DNA of 64,000 nt, taken from assembly GCA_011526095.1 (NCBI GenBank), contig WYBA01000313.1:21865-85864 (forward strand). Direction: 5' to 3'. The notes beneath the pieces were generated by a model. That model did not search any database. It was given only the letters and a program-made list of their open reading frames with translations, and was not told where the DNA came from. Below are positions 56,162 through 64,000 of the stretch, piece by piece. Position 1 is the first letter of the stretch. Every line of letters starts with the position of its first letter. The stretch comes from Myxococcales bacterium (GTDB taxonomy: Bacteria; Myxococcota_A; Polyangia; Haliangiales; Haliangiaceae). A program made the translations under genes and the position numbers.

Positions 56162-56816
56162 CCCGCCGCTCGAACGCGCCCTCGCCGCGCTGCGCGACGC
56201 GCTCGACGCGACCGGCGCGCCGTGGATGGTGATCGGCGGCGTGGCGATCATCGCGCGGGGCGTCCGGCGGATGACGACCGACATCGACGCGTGCGTCCGC
56301 GGCGACGCGATCACGCCCGAGCGGCTCGTGGCGACGCTCGCGACGCACGAGATCGAGCCGCGGGTCCCGGACGGCCTGGCGTTCGCGCGCGCGAACCTGG
56401 TGCTGCTGGCACGCCACCGTCCGACCGGCGTCGACCTCGACGTGTCGCTCGCCTGGACCCACTTCGAGCACGAGGCGCTCGCGGCGGCGAGCGCGACCCG
56501 CTACGGCCGCGTCGAGGCCCCGATGGCCAGCGCGCAGGACCTCATCGTGTTCAAGACGATCGCCGGGCGCGCGCGCGATCGCGACGACGTCGCCGCGCTG
56601 CTGGCGCTGCACGGCGCGACGGTGGACCGGGCACGGATCCGCGAGCGCGTCGGACAGCTCGCGGCGCTCGCGGAGGAGCCCGCGATGCTCGAGGGGCTCG
56701 CGTTGCTCGACGACGCCGACGCCCGGGGCCGCGCGCCGGCGCCGACGCCGCGCCCGCGCCCGCGCGGCAGAGGCAAGCCAGCCGCGCGCACCACGAGGAA
56801 GAAGCGGCGCGGCTGA
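56139..56816 (+). CDS. AbiEii/MenT-like nucleotidyltransferase, module 1
   Basis: A 225-residue protein with a polymerase-beta-type nucleotidyltransferase fold. WMVIGGVAIIARGVRRMTTDIDACV holds the GG loop and the T-x-D-x-D metal motif; a third acidic strand is GVDLDVSLAW, and AQDLIVFKTIAGRARDRDDV follows, as in AbiEii-like and DUF6036-type proteins. Relatives transfer nucleotides to tRNA or other targets and act as toxins. The tail is Pro/Arg-rich and basic (PRPRGRGKPAARTTRKKRRG), possibly RNA-binding. A GAGGG ribosome site sits before the ATG, inside the upstream partner gene. Confidence 0.8.
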   Translation: MRRRAAADPPLERALAALRDALDATGAPWMVIGGVAIIARGVRRMTTDIDACVRGDAITPERLVATLATHEIEPRVPDGLAFARANLVLLARHRPTGVDLDVSLAWTHFEHEALAAASATRYGRVEAPMASAQDLIVFKTIAGRARDRDDVAALLALHGATVDRARIRERVGQLAALAEEPAMLEGLALLDDADARGRAPAPTPRPRPRGRGKPAARTTRKKRRG

Positions 56817-56992
56817 CGGGGGACCGCGCACCAGGGCCCCTCACCCGGCCCCCGTGCTCCGACCCGCGCGACGCACCGACGCGTCCCGAGGTACGCGAGC
56901 CGCGCTCGAGCAGGCTCGGCCATCCTGCGGCGCGGGCCCCAGACCTGCCGAGGGCGTCGCCGCCCGGCGCGTCGGGATGCTACCGTCGCGAC

Positions 56993-57256
56993 GTGTCCAG
57001 GCCACGCGCCCGCGCCCGTGCCCGCGCCGAGCGGCCCGCCCGTCGCGAGTCCGCGGCAGCGCGGCTGCGGCTCGCGCTGGAGCTGGCAGACCTGGCGGTC
57101 GAGATGAAGCGGCAGTCGCTGCGACGTGCGCGGCCGCGTGCGAGCGCGGCAGAGATCGAGCGCGCCGTGCTGGCGTGGCGCCACGAGCGCCCCGGCGCCG
57201 AGCACGGCGACGGGGTGGGAGTCCCGGTCCGGTGGCCGCGGCGCCGCGCACCCTGA
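56993..57256 (+). CDS. small helical protein, candidate antitoxin of module 2
   Basis: An 87-residue protein from GTG. After a very Arg-rich start comes LRLALELADLAVEMKRQSLRR, then ASAAEIERAVLAWRHERPG and AEHGDG. I recall this LELADLAVEMxRQxLRR...ExxxxxWRxERPGAEHGD pattern next to nucleotidyltransferase genes in many genomes, where it is a presumed antitoxin. Its last 25 bases overlap the nucleotidyltransferase gene. It is not similar in sequence to the small protein of module 1, but plays the same positional role. Confidence 0.65.
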   Translation: MSRPRARARARAERPARRESAAARLRLALELADLAVEMKRQSLRRARPRASAAEIERAVLAWRHERPGAEHGDGVGVPVRWPRRRAP

Positions 57257-57837
57257 CACAGGCCCTTCGCGCGATCGCGCGGGACCTGGACGCGGCGGGC
57301 GCGCGGTGGGCGCTCGTCGGCGGGCTCGCGGTCAGCGCGCGCGCCGAGCCGCGCACGACGCGCGACGTCGATGCGGCGGTCGCGGTCGATGATGACGCCG
57401 AGGCCGAGCAGCTCGTGTTCGCGCTGCAGGCGCGGGGCTACGAGGTGCGCGCGCTGATGGAGCAGCGGGCGGCGAAGCGCATGTCGACGGCGCGGCTCGT
57501 CCATCGCGACCGGCCCGGCGTGTTCCTCGACCTGCTGTTCGCGTCGAGCGGGATCGAGCCCGAGATCGTCGGCGACGCCGAGGTGATCGAGGTGATCCCC
57601 CGGCTCCGCGTGCCCGTCGCTCGCGTCGGCGAGCTCGTGGCGATGAAGCTGCTGTCGCGCGATGATCGCACCAGGCCCCAGGACGCGATCGACCTGCGCG
57701 AGCTGCTCCGGGTCGCCACGCCACAGGACCTGACGCGAGCACGACGCGCGGTCCGCCTGATCGAAGCGCGCGGGTTCGCCAGACGGCGCGACCTCGGCGC
57801 TGCGCTGACCCGCGCGCGGCGCTCGACGCGGCGCTGA
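57232..57837 (+). CDS. AbiEii/MenT-like nucleotidyltransferase, module 2
   Basis: A 201-residue nucleotidyltransferase-fold protein starting with GTG. RWALVGGLAVSARAEPRTTRDVDAAV carries the GG loop and T-R-D-V-D metal motif; GVFLDLLFASSGIEPEIV follows with the third acidic position, then VGELVAMKLLSRDDRTRPQDAIDL, the AbiEii-like KxxSRDxxxxxxDxxDL pattern. Toxin activity (nucleotide transfer to tRNA or protein) is known for relatives, not shown here. The overlap of about 25 bases with the small upstream gene repeats the arrangement of module 1. Confidence 0.82.
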   Translation: MAAAPRTLTQALRAIARDLDAAGARWALVGGLAVSARAEPRTTRDVDAAVAVDDDAEAEQLVFALQARGYEVRALMEQRAAKRMSTARLVHRDRPGVFLDLLFASSGIEPEIVGDAEVIEVIPRLRVPVARVGELVAMKLLSRDDRTRPQDAIDLRELLRVATPQDLTRARRAVRLIEARGFARRRDLGAALTRARRSTRR

Positions 57838-57943
57838 GGGCGGGTCGTGCCGCGATCGCGCCCGCCGAGGCGCCTGCGAGCCCGCCGCCGCGGTGCAGCT
57901 CCGGGCCCCCCCGCGCGCGACGCGGCGTGCGACGCTCGCCAGG

Positions 57944-58609
57944 ATGAAGCAGCTCATGACCCTCTCCGTCCTGCTCGCGGGCTGCGGCGGCGCCTCGACC
58001 ACGGCGACCACGCCGCCGGTGCCGACGTCGAACGAGGCGGCGGGCGGGGCCGCGACCGCGCCGCTGGATCGCGAGGCGTTCCAGGCGCGCGCGCGGGAGA
58101 TCGCGGCGGCGAGCGGCGGCGCGGTCCTGGGATGGGGCACGGGCGAGCTCGACGACCACGCCGGCCCCGATGACGTGGCGGTCGTCCAGGTCGGCGCCGA
58201 CCAGCTCGCGTACGTGATCGAGACCGGCGACGGCCGGTGGTGGCGGATCGACGTCGAGGCGGATGGCAAGTCCGCGCCGTGGCTGCCCACCGACGCCGTG
58301 GATGCATCCGCCTCGCCGCCGGTCGAGCCCACGTGGGCCGACGGCGACGTGACCGCGATCGATCACCAGCAGGCGCATCACCCGGGCTACGAGCGGGTGC
58401 GGATCGCGATCGCGGGCGGCGCGATCGTCGCGCTCCACCACGAGGTGCTCGACGACGCGCGCGAGGACGACACGCCGCGCGTCCACGCGTTCGCGACGAC
58501 GGCGGCGGCGTGCGCGGGCGCGTGCCCGCCGCTGACCTCGCTCGGCGCGTGGTTCGTCCGCGCCGTGACCGGCCCGGTCGACGCCGCGGACGTCGTGGCG
58601 CCGCGATAG
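57944..58609 (+). CDS. putative lipoprotein
   Basis: A 221-residue lipoprotein of unknown function. The signal MTLSVLLAGC sets the lipidated Cys near residue 14, and a Thr/Ala/Pro linker follows to about 42. The mature domain is mixed alpha/beta (ADQLAYVIETGDGRWWRIDVEA), with acidic stretches and a Cys pair near the end (AACAGACPP). No known motif. An AGG site is close to the ATG. It converges with the next lipoprotein gene across 28 bases. Confidence 0.6.
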   Translation: MKQLMTLSVLLAGCGGASTTATTPPVPTSNEAAGGAATAPLDREAFQARAREIAAASGGAVLGWGTGELDDHAGPDDVAVVQVGADQLAYVIETGDGRWWRIDVEADGKSAPWLPTDAVDASASPPVEPTWADGDVTAIDHQQAHHPGYERVRIAIAGGAIVALHHEVLDDAREDDTPRVHAFATTAAACAGACPPLTSLGAWFVRAVTGPVDAADVVAPR

Positions 58610-58637
58610 CCCCGCGCCGACCGGGCGCGCCCGGACC

Positions 58638-59492
58638 TCAAGGCGTGACGAGCTCGAACGGCAGCGCGAGCTCGTGGACCTGGAAGACCTCGTAGCGGCC
58701 GGCGCCGAGCGCGGCGAGGTCGCGGCGGATGACGTAGAGGCGGAGCGAGTACGGGCCGTCGGACAGGGCGCTGAACGCGGCGGACGGGACGGCCGGCGCG
58801 GCGGCGGGATCGAGGCGGCACACGGGCCCCAGGGCGATCGCGACGTACACCTCGTCGGCGGCGTCGAACGTGACGCCGAGATCGCAAGCGACGCCGCGGG
58901 TGCAGCTCACCGAGTCGGCCTCGGCGGTGAGCTGCGGGATCGCGCCGAGGGCGAGGGTGCCGGGGCCGCCGAGGGGCGCGCTGCCGGCGCCGGCGACGAG
59001 CGACAGCGGCGCGCCGAGGAAGTCGGCCGGCGAGGTCTCGTCCCGTCCCTCGTAGTCGTCGCCCTCGTCCTCGAGCGGCAAGGTGGCGTCGCCCGCGACG
59101 ACGACGAGGTCGTTGCCGCCATCGAGCGGCGTGACGTCGGGCGGCGGGGGCTTGGTCACCGTGCCGCAGTCGCCCACGTCCAGCGCGGCGCCCGAGTACG
59201 GCTCGCGCTCGAGGTGACCGAACGCGTCGAACGGGTCCACGTCGGCCGGCGCCCACGGGAAGAACACGACGTCGAGCAGCTGGGGCTCGACCTGGAACGC
59301 CGACTCGAACAGCAGGGCGACGTAGCCCTCGGCGATCACGTCGCCGGCGTCCGGGGCGGTCGCCGCGTCCGGGGCGGTCGCCGCGTCCGGGTCGTCGTCG
59401 CCGACCGGCGCGTCCGCGAAGTCGCCGCCGCCGCCGCACGCGGCGAGCGCCGCGGCCGCGAGCCATCCGAGGAGGTGCTTGGGGTGTCGCAT
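58638..59492 (-). CDS. putative lipoprotein with Asp-Ala-Pro repeat linker
   Basis: A 284-residue lipoprotein: LAAAALAAC sets the Cys near residue 19, followed by Gly and an Asp-rich linker in which DAATAP is repeated by an 18-base tandem duplication around 59350-59390. The mature domain begins AEGYVALLFESAFQ and is strand-rich, with four Cys (DCGTVT, SVSCTRGVACDLG, PVCRLD). No enzyme motif was recognised. An AAGGA ribosome site precedes the ATG. It is divergent from the ankyrin gene across 87 bases, which should hold both promoters. Confidence 0.62.
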   Translation of the reverse strand: MRHPKHLLGWLAAAALAACGGGGDFADAPVGDDDPDAATAPDAATAPDAGDVIAEGYVALLFESAFQVEPQLLDVVFFPWAPADVDPFDAFGHLEREPYSGAALDVGDCGTVTKPPPPDVTPLDGGNDLVVVAGDATLPLEDEGDDYEGRDETSPADFLGAPLSLVAGAGSAPLGGPGTLALGAIPQLTAEADSVSCTRGVACDLGVTFDAADEVYVAIALGPVCRLDPAAAPAVPSAAFSALSDGPYSLRLYVIRRDLAALGAGRYEVFQVHELALPFELVTP

Positions 59493-59579
59493 CGGGATCC
59501 TTCGCGATGTGGACCCGGCCCGTCGCGGGTGTGACGGGGCCATCTGACGTTTCGCCGCGCGCGGCTGCTTGTGCCTGAC

Positions 59580-60680
59580 ATGGGACACATCCGGGGCAGC
59601 CTCGTCGCGTCATTGCTCGTCATCTCCGTGGGTTGCGGCGGCCGGCAGCCGCGCGACCAGCTCTACGCCCACGCCAACGACGGCCGGATCGCGGACGTGG
59701 CGGCGCTGCTCGACGCCGGCCAGGTGGACGTCAACGCCGCGGCGCCGAACCACGGCGGGACCGCGCTGATGCAGGCGGCGGGCAACGGCCAGGTCGAGAT
59801 GATCAAGTACCTGGTGTCGCGCGGCGCGGTGATCGATCAGGTCGACGCGTCGGGGGTGACGGCCCTGATGTACGCGTGCTGGGGGCACCAGGTCGCGGCG
59901 GTGCAGGTGCTGCTGCAGCTCGGCGCGGACCGCAACCGGCGCGCGGGCAACGGCTGGGACTGCCGGATGCACGCCGCGCCGGAGCACGCGATGGGCCCGG
60001 CCGTGTCGATGGCGAACTGGAACACGATCAACGGGATGCTCGACACGGTGGCCGCGCTGCCGCCGGACGCGCCGGAGCGCCAGGCGAACGTCGCCGCGGC
60101 GCCCGCGGTCGGCGCCGGCATCCGCGCGTCGAGCGACGACGGGCGCGCGCAGGCGGAGTCCGCGCACATGGCGTTCCTCGGCGGCGGCATCTCGTACGGC
60201 GGGGACCGCGGCGGCCTGGGCATCAGCACGGCGGCGTTCGTGTTCGGCGAGGCGGACGCCCCGGGGCTGGCGCGGTTCTACATGCGCGGCACGCTGTCGA
60301 ACGCCGCAGGGATCACGATCGGCGCGGGGATGCGCGCGTTCGGGCGCACGACGCTGGGCTTCCGCGCGGAGCGGGTCAACGCGACGCCGGAGGGCTCGTC
60401 GGGCGCGGAGCCGGGCGAGCACCTCGGCGGCGAGCTCGGCTACCTGCTGCGGCACTCGCGCTCGTCGGTGATCCATCCGATCGTGTTCGTCGAGACCGAG
60501 CGGCTCGGGGTCGAGGCGCACCTGCTGCAGTCGCTGTTCACCTACGCGCGACCGGACCGTCAGTCGTGGCGCGTCTCGGCCTACGGCTCGGTCGGGTTCG
60601 GCTCGTCGAGCGTCTCGGGCGAGCGCGTCAACGAGCCGTACCTGACGCTGGGGTTGATCGTGCTCGACGTCGCGCCGTGA
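59580..60680 (+). CDS. ankyrin-repeat lipoprotein with barrel-like C-terminus
   Basis: A 366-residue lipoprotein (LLVISVGC gives the lipidated Cys near 18). Three ankyrin repeats occupy about 25-125: LYAHANDGRIADVAALLDAG, GTALMQAAGNGQVEMIKYLV, VTALMYACWGHQVAAVQVLL. The rest is Gly/strand-rich (FYMRGTLSNAAGITIGAGMR; YGSVGFGSSS), like a small barrel or beta-sandwich. Ankyrin repeats on an envelope lipoprotein suggest protein binding in the periplasm or on the surface. GTG three codons upstream is also possible; ATG gives a more ordinary signal. Confidence 0.7.
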   Translation: MGHIRGSLVASLLVISVGCGGRQPRDQLYAHANDGRIADVAALLDAGQVDVNAAAPNHGGTALMQAAGNGQVEMIKYLVSRGAVIDQVDASGVTALMYACWGHQVAAVQVLLQLGADRNRRAGNGWDCRMHAAPEHAMGPAVSMANWNTINGMLDTVAALPPDAPERQANVAAAPAVGAGIRASSDDGRAQAESAHMAFLGGGISYGGDRGGLGISTAAFVFGEADAPGLARFYMRGTLSNAAGITIGAGMRAFGRTTLGFRAERVNATPEGSSGAEPGEHLGGELGYLLRHSRSSVIHPIVFVETERLGVEAHLLQSLFTYARPDRQSWRVSAYGSVGFGSSSVSGERVNEPYLTLGLIVLDVAP

Positions 60681-60713
60681 CGCGCGGCCGCGGCGGCGCC
60701 CCCACCGGGGTGC

Positions 60714-62900
60714 TCACCGGCTCGCGCGCAGCCCCAGCGGCGCGGCGACCTCGCGATGGAACGCCTCGATCGAGGCGCGCATGCGGGCGAGCCCCGACAG
60801 CGCCAGCTCGGTCGTGTCGTTGGCCTCCTCGCCCGTGTGCTCCTCCACCAGGCGCCGACGCCCGCCGCGGCCATCGACGTGGGCGATGTCGACGGTGTGC
60901 TGCACGGGCTCCCAGCGCGCCGCGCCCGTGATCACCGTGCGCGTCTGCACGGCGTCGTACCACTGCATCGGCCCGCCCTCGCCGTGATGGAACCCGCGCC
61001 GGGTCGCGGCGGTCGCGCCGCCCTGGAGCAGGAGCTGCTGGCCGAGATCCTGGGTGGTCCGCAGCTGCGCGAGGAACGCGCCCGACTCCGCGGTGAGCTC
61101 GCCGATCACGCCCTCGCGCGCGCCGCCGCCGCCGCCGGCGCTGTCCTGGGCGCCGGCGCTGTTGCGGACGGCGTCGCGGTAGGCGTGCTTGGCGTGGTCG
61201 TAGTCGGCGACGAGGCGGAGGTACTGGCGGAGGTGCTCGTGGAGCTGCGTGTCGGCGGCGCGGACGGCGGCGAGGTTGCGATGCAGCTGGGCCTGGGTCT
61301 CTGCCGACTCGGAGGCCCCGGCCTCGCGCTCGAGCGCGGTCAGCTCCTCGCGGTACACGTACTGGACGATCCGCTGGGTGAACATCCCGACGAGATCGCC
61401 CGCGCCGCCGGCGAGCGCGCCGTGGATGTCGCCGGCCGTGTCCTCGTGGATCCCCCGCGCCTCCATCGCGCCGGAGGCGTGCGGACCCACGAACGCGGCG
61501 CCGATCTCCATCGCGACCCCGACGACGGCCGAGATGTTCGACGCGATCTCGGCGACGCGAGTGCTGAGGTCCGTGTGGGCGCGGCGCTCCGCCGTCGACG
61601 CCCGCGTCTCGGTGCCCGAGGCGATCTGGCGCAGCGCGGCGTAGACCTGCTCGCGGCTGGTCGTGACGCTCGCCCACTCGCCCGGCACCTGGCGGCTCAG
61701 CGCCATCATCTGCTGGTAGGCCTGGTTCGCGTCGTTGCGGAGCTGCCCCTGGTCGGCGTCGCCGCGGTCCACCGGCCCGCCCGGTGCGACGCCGGTGGCC
61801 TCGACCGCGGCCTGGCCGAGCGCCGCGCCCTCGCGACCGCGCATCGACTCCCCGTGATCGCTGGCCCGGTAGAGCTCGATCTGCGCCGACAGCCGGGCGT
61901 GGTCGATGCGCAGCTGCTGGTACTGGGCCTGGAACACGCCGATCGTGTCGGTCTGGCCCTCGGCCTGGAAGATGAAGTCGCGGAGCGCGCCGATCACGGT
62001 CTCGTTCTGGGCGTACTGCCCAGCGTCGAACCCGCTGACGCCGTCGTCGATCCGCCGCGCGAGCCGGGCGCGCGCGGCCTCCACGCGGGCGATCTCCGCG
62101 CGCGCGGCGTCGATGTCGCCGACGTTCGACATGGTCGACACGGCGTCGGTCGGCGGCGAGTCCCGCGTCACGTCCTCGCTCACGTCGGCGATCCGCTCGA
62201 GCCCGGCCGCGTCGGTCTCGTAGCGCTGCACCGCCGGCCCACCGCCGGCGCCGCGGTGGGCGTGCTGGTCGAGCAGCGCCTGCGCCGACTCGCCGCGGAC
62301 GACCGCGTCGGCGACCGCGTCGGCGTGGCGCTCGAACGGATCGCCGGCGCGGCCGACGCCGCCGGCGAGGCGGACGCCGCCGCGCTGCTGCACGACGTGC
62401 GCGGCCTCGTGGGCGGCGAGGTGGAGATCGGGCGCGGCCGAGAACGCGACGTGGTCGCCGGTGGCGTAGCCGCGCGCGCCGAGGTCCTTCGCCGCGGCGG
62501 CCGCGTCGCCGCCGACGTGGGCGACGACGCCCGAGACGTCGTGGTGCCCGAACGACGCCTGGATCGCGTCGAGGTGCGGCAGCGCGCCGCCGGCGCCGGC
62601 GACGCCGCGCGCGGCGACCGCGTGGACGCGACCGGCCTCGCCGGCGACGTCGGCGGACGCGGAGGCGGAGGCGGAGGCGGAGGCGTCGAACTGGACCAGC
62701 CCGTGGGCGCGCGCGGTCGCCTCGTCGACGGCCGCGGTCGGCGCCGACCAGCGGTGCAACGGCGACGCGAGCGCGCCCGCCGCCGGCGCGGCGGCCGGGT
62801 CGAGCGCGTCGGTGCGGGCGCGTCGCCCCGGGGCGGCGTCGTCCGACGCCTCGGCGGCGCGGTGCGCGGCGGGGTGGTTGCGGCTGAGGTCACGATCCAT
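60714..62900 (-). CDS. DUF4157 (eCIS-core) protein, possible injection-system effector
   Basis: A 728-residue protein with an Ala-rich start, an ASASASASA run, then a DUF4157 domain (about 108-220): [31 protein letters not shown], and the zinc motif HEAAH at 164-168, followed by [16 protein letters not shown]4157 marks proteins coded near extracellular contractile injection systems and often labels their cargo. The remaining 500 residues are helical with a hydrophobic segment around 465-500 ([22 protein letters not shown]), perhaps membrane-active. An AGGAG ribosome site precedes the ATG. No sheath or baseplate genes are visible in this window. Confidence 0.82.
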   Translation of the reverse strand: MDRDLSRNHPAAHRAAEASDDAAPGRRARTDALDPAAAPAAGALASPLHRWSAPTAAVDEATARAHGLVQFDASASASASASADVAGEAGRVHAVAARGVAGAGGALPHLDAIQASFGHHDVSGVVAHVGGDAAAAAKDLGARGYATGDHVAFSAAPDLHLAAHEAAHVVQQRGGVRLAGGVGRAGDPFERHADAVADAVVRGESAQALLDQHAHRGAGGGPAVQRYETDAAGLERIADVSEDVTRDSPPTDAVSTMSNVGDIDAARAEIARVEAARARLARRIDDGVSGFDAGQYAQNETVIGALRDFIFQAEGQTDTIGVFQAQYQQLRIDHARLSAQIELYRASDHGESMRGREGAALGQAAVEATGVAPGGPVDRGDADQGQLRNDANQAYQQMMALSRQVPGEWASVTTSREQVYAALRQIASGTETRASTAERRAHTDLSTRVAEIASNISAVVGVAMEIGAAFVGPHASGAMEARGIHEDTAGDIHGALAGGAGDLVGMFTQRIVQYVYREELTALEREAGASESAETQAQLHRNLAAVRAADTQLHEHLRQYLRLVADYDHAKHAYRDAVRNSAGAQDSAGGGGGAREGVIGELTAESGAFLAQLRTTQDLGQQLLLQGGATAATRRGFHHGEGGPMQWYDAVQTRTVITGAARWEPVQHTVDIAHVDGRGGRRRLVEEHTGEEANDTTELALSGLARMRASIEAFHREVAAPLGLRASR

Positions 62901-62928
62901 CGGCGGTCTCCTGGTGCGGGGTGGCTGC

Positions 62929-63543
62929 TCAGGGCTCGGCGGCCGGCTCGACCGGTTCGCCAGGCTCGGGCGGCGCGTCCTGGATCGCGTGGATCCGCGG
63001 GCCGCGGCTCGCGCCGTCGGTGAGCCGGACGCGCCAGTGGGCGGCGTGGGCGGCGTCGTGCCCCGGCCCGGTGATCGAGCTGAAGTGCGCCGCCATCCCC
63101 GCGGGCGCCTCGGGCACGGCCAGGACCTGGGTCGCGCCGGCGACGTCACCGGCGGCGGCGCCGCCGGCGTCCGGCGGCGCCCACAGCGCCGTGACGACGC
63201 CGGGCTCGACGCGCGCCCGCGCCGCCGCGCCCCGGTCGACCTGCTCGCGCCGCCCCAGGACCACCTGCAGCCCGTGGGGTGCGTAGCTCGCGCGGGCGCG
63301 ATCCAGCGCGGCGTCGACCGGCGCGGGCCCGAGCTCGACGACGTCGACGCGGACCTCGTGGGTGATCGCGGGGCCCGGGGCGCGCCGCGCCTGCGCCGCG
63401 CGCTGGACGCCGCGCAGCCGCGCGGTCAGCGGCCTCCGGCCCGGCGCGACGAGCGGCGCGACGTCCACCGCGTCGACGCCGCGGCCGCGGTCGCCGCCGA
63501 GGGCGTGACGCCGGACGTGATCGTCGCGCAGGAGCCGCTCCAT
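62929..63543 (-). CDS. hypothetical protein upstream of the DUF4157 gene
   Basis: A 204-residue soluble protein of unknown family, 28 bases upstream of the DUF4157 gene and probably in its operon. The clearest structured part is [20 protein letters not shown] through [16 protein letters not shown], an alpha/beta pattern. GTG and in-frame ATG starts exist upstream to 63696, but ATG at 63543 has a GCGAGGG site. A role as adaptor or helper of the DUF4157 protein is a guess from position. Confidence 0.5.
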   Translation of the reverse strand: MERLLRDDHVRRHALGGDRGRGVDAVDVAPLVAPGRRPLTARLRGVQRAAQARRAPGPAITHEVRVDVVELGPAPVDAALDRARASYAPHGLQVVLGRREQVDRGAAARARVEPGVVTALWAPPDAGGAAAGDVAGATQVLAVPEAPAGMAAHFSSITGPGHDAAHAAHWRVRLTDGASRGPRIHAIQDAPPEPGEPVEPAAEP

Positions 63544-63743
63544 CCCTCGCAGGTTGCACGCGGCGTCCTCGGCGTGCCCCGACACGTTGTCGGCACGCTC
63601 CGGCAGCCGCCGGAGGGTTCGAGCCGGACGCGGCGAGGCGCGGCGCGCACCGGACGCCGGTCGACGCGCGCCGGCGAAGGGCGAAGGTTGCCGCAAACCT
63701 CCCCCGTCGCGGCCGACGCGGCGGTGCCAGGCTGGCGCCGGAG

Positions 63744-64000
63744 ATGACCATGGACGATCTGACGCGAGGCGAGCTACACCTGTCGGGAGACGGCGCGACG
63801 ATCGTGGTGCGCGCCGACGACGAGCTGCGCGGTCTCGACGCGCGCGCGGGCGAGCTGCGGTGGCGCGCGCCCGTCGTGGCCAGGGCGGTCGCGACGCTGG
63901 GCGACGCGGCGTGGGTGGTGACCGACGTCGGGCTGACGCGGCTGCCGCTCGCGCCCGGCGCGCCGCCGGGCGCGCCGGCGGGCGCGCCGCCCGGCGCGCC
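63744..64000 (+). CDS. PQQ/beta-propeller-like protein, 5' part
   Basis: An open frame of at least 85 codons running off the right edge. LRGLDARAGELRWRAPVVAR matches a PQQ-enzyme-type propeller blade (aLDxxtGelxW). It is followed by strand AAWVVTDVGLTRLPL and a repeated PGAPPGAPAG linker at the window end. A GGAG lies just ahead; two ATGs (63744, 63750) are candidates. No signal peptide, so it is probably cytoplasmic. It is divergent from the DUF4157-associated gene across 200 bases. Confidence 0.55.
   Translation, partial: MTMDDLTRGELHLSGDGATIVVRADDELRGLDARAGELRWRAPVVARAVATLGDAAWVVTDVGLTRLPLAPGAPPGAPAGAPPGA

Overview
The base composition (very GC-rich, with GTG and TTG starts and stop codons that overlap the next start) and the gene repertoire point to a myxobacterium-like member of the Myxococcota, plausibly Haliangium/Kofleriaceae-like. 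The supporting traits are MYXO-CTERM sorting tails, many lipoproteins with Asp- or Pro-rich linkers, a eukaryote-type Ser/Thr kinase, Cys-rich Sel1-repeat and metal-binding-motif secreted proteins, and a DUF4157 (eCIS-core) protein. The taxonomic call is inference; no rRNA is present.

Layout. 0-10 kb: FHA-GGDEF diguanylate cyclase, lipoprotein, glucose-6-phosphate isomerase, a small penicillin-binding transpeptidase, a TPR/Gly-Asp-repeat envelope protein, a GNAT/TPR/GIY-YIG cluster, and citrate synthase with a clear terminator. 10-16 kb: copper-monooxygenase-like lipoprotein, ApaG, an ECF-type sigma factor and a 1220-residue surface protein that looks like two secreted proteins fused. 15.6-19.7 kb (minus strand): a compact operon coding a VWA protein, an unrecognised protein, a JAMM isopeptidase, a ubiquitin-like protein and a minimal E1-like enzyme. 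This is the strongest candidate for an unusual system. An odd tRNA-like gene and an amber-interrupted ferredoxin gene follow. 20.7-25 kb: a MacB-like exporter with two permeases and an adaptor. 25-29 kb: Ppx/GppA-HD, an Omp85-like protein and a thioredoxin-fold protein. 29-35 kb: a kinase-FGE fusion, a Sel1-repeat MYXO-CTERM protein and an HUH (Y1) transposase without its own stop codon. 35-41.5 kb: PrmC, glycerate kinase, an aminotransferase and a GT39-type glycosyltransferase. 41.5-42.3 kb: repeat-rich non-coding DNA. 42-52 kb: a five-gene MoxR/DUF58/VWA membrane cluster. 52-64 kb, accessory: a metal-binding-motif lipoprotein, a frameshifted immunity-like gene, a second HUH transposase, two tandem nucleotidyltransferase toxin-antitoxin-like modules, several lipoproteins, an ankyrin-repeat protein, a DUF4157 protein with a partner, and a partial PQQ-like gene at the right edge.

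The genes fall into short operons with overlapping stops and starts. Small dispersed and tandem repeats cluster at three places: the kinase linker, upstream of prmC, and 41.6-42.1 kb. The same inverted repeat, TGTCCG-N5-CGGACA, lies just upstream of both transposases. All functions are read from sequence motifs without database searches.
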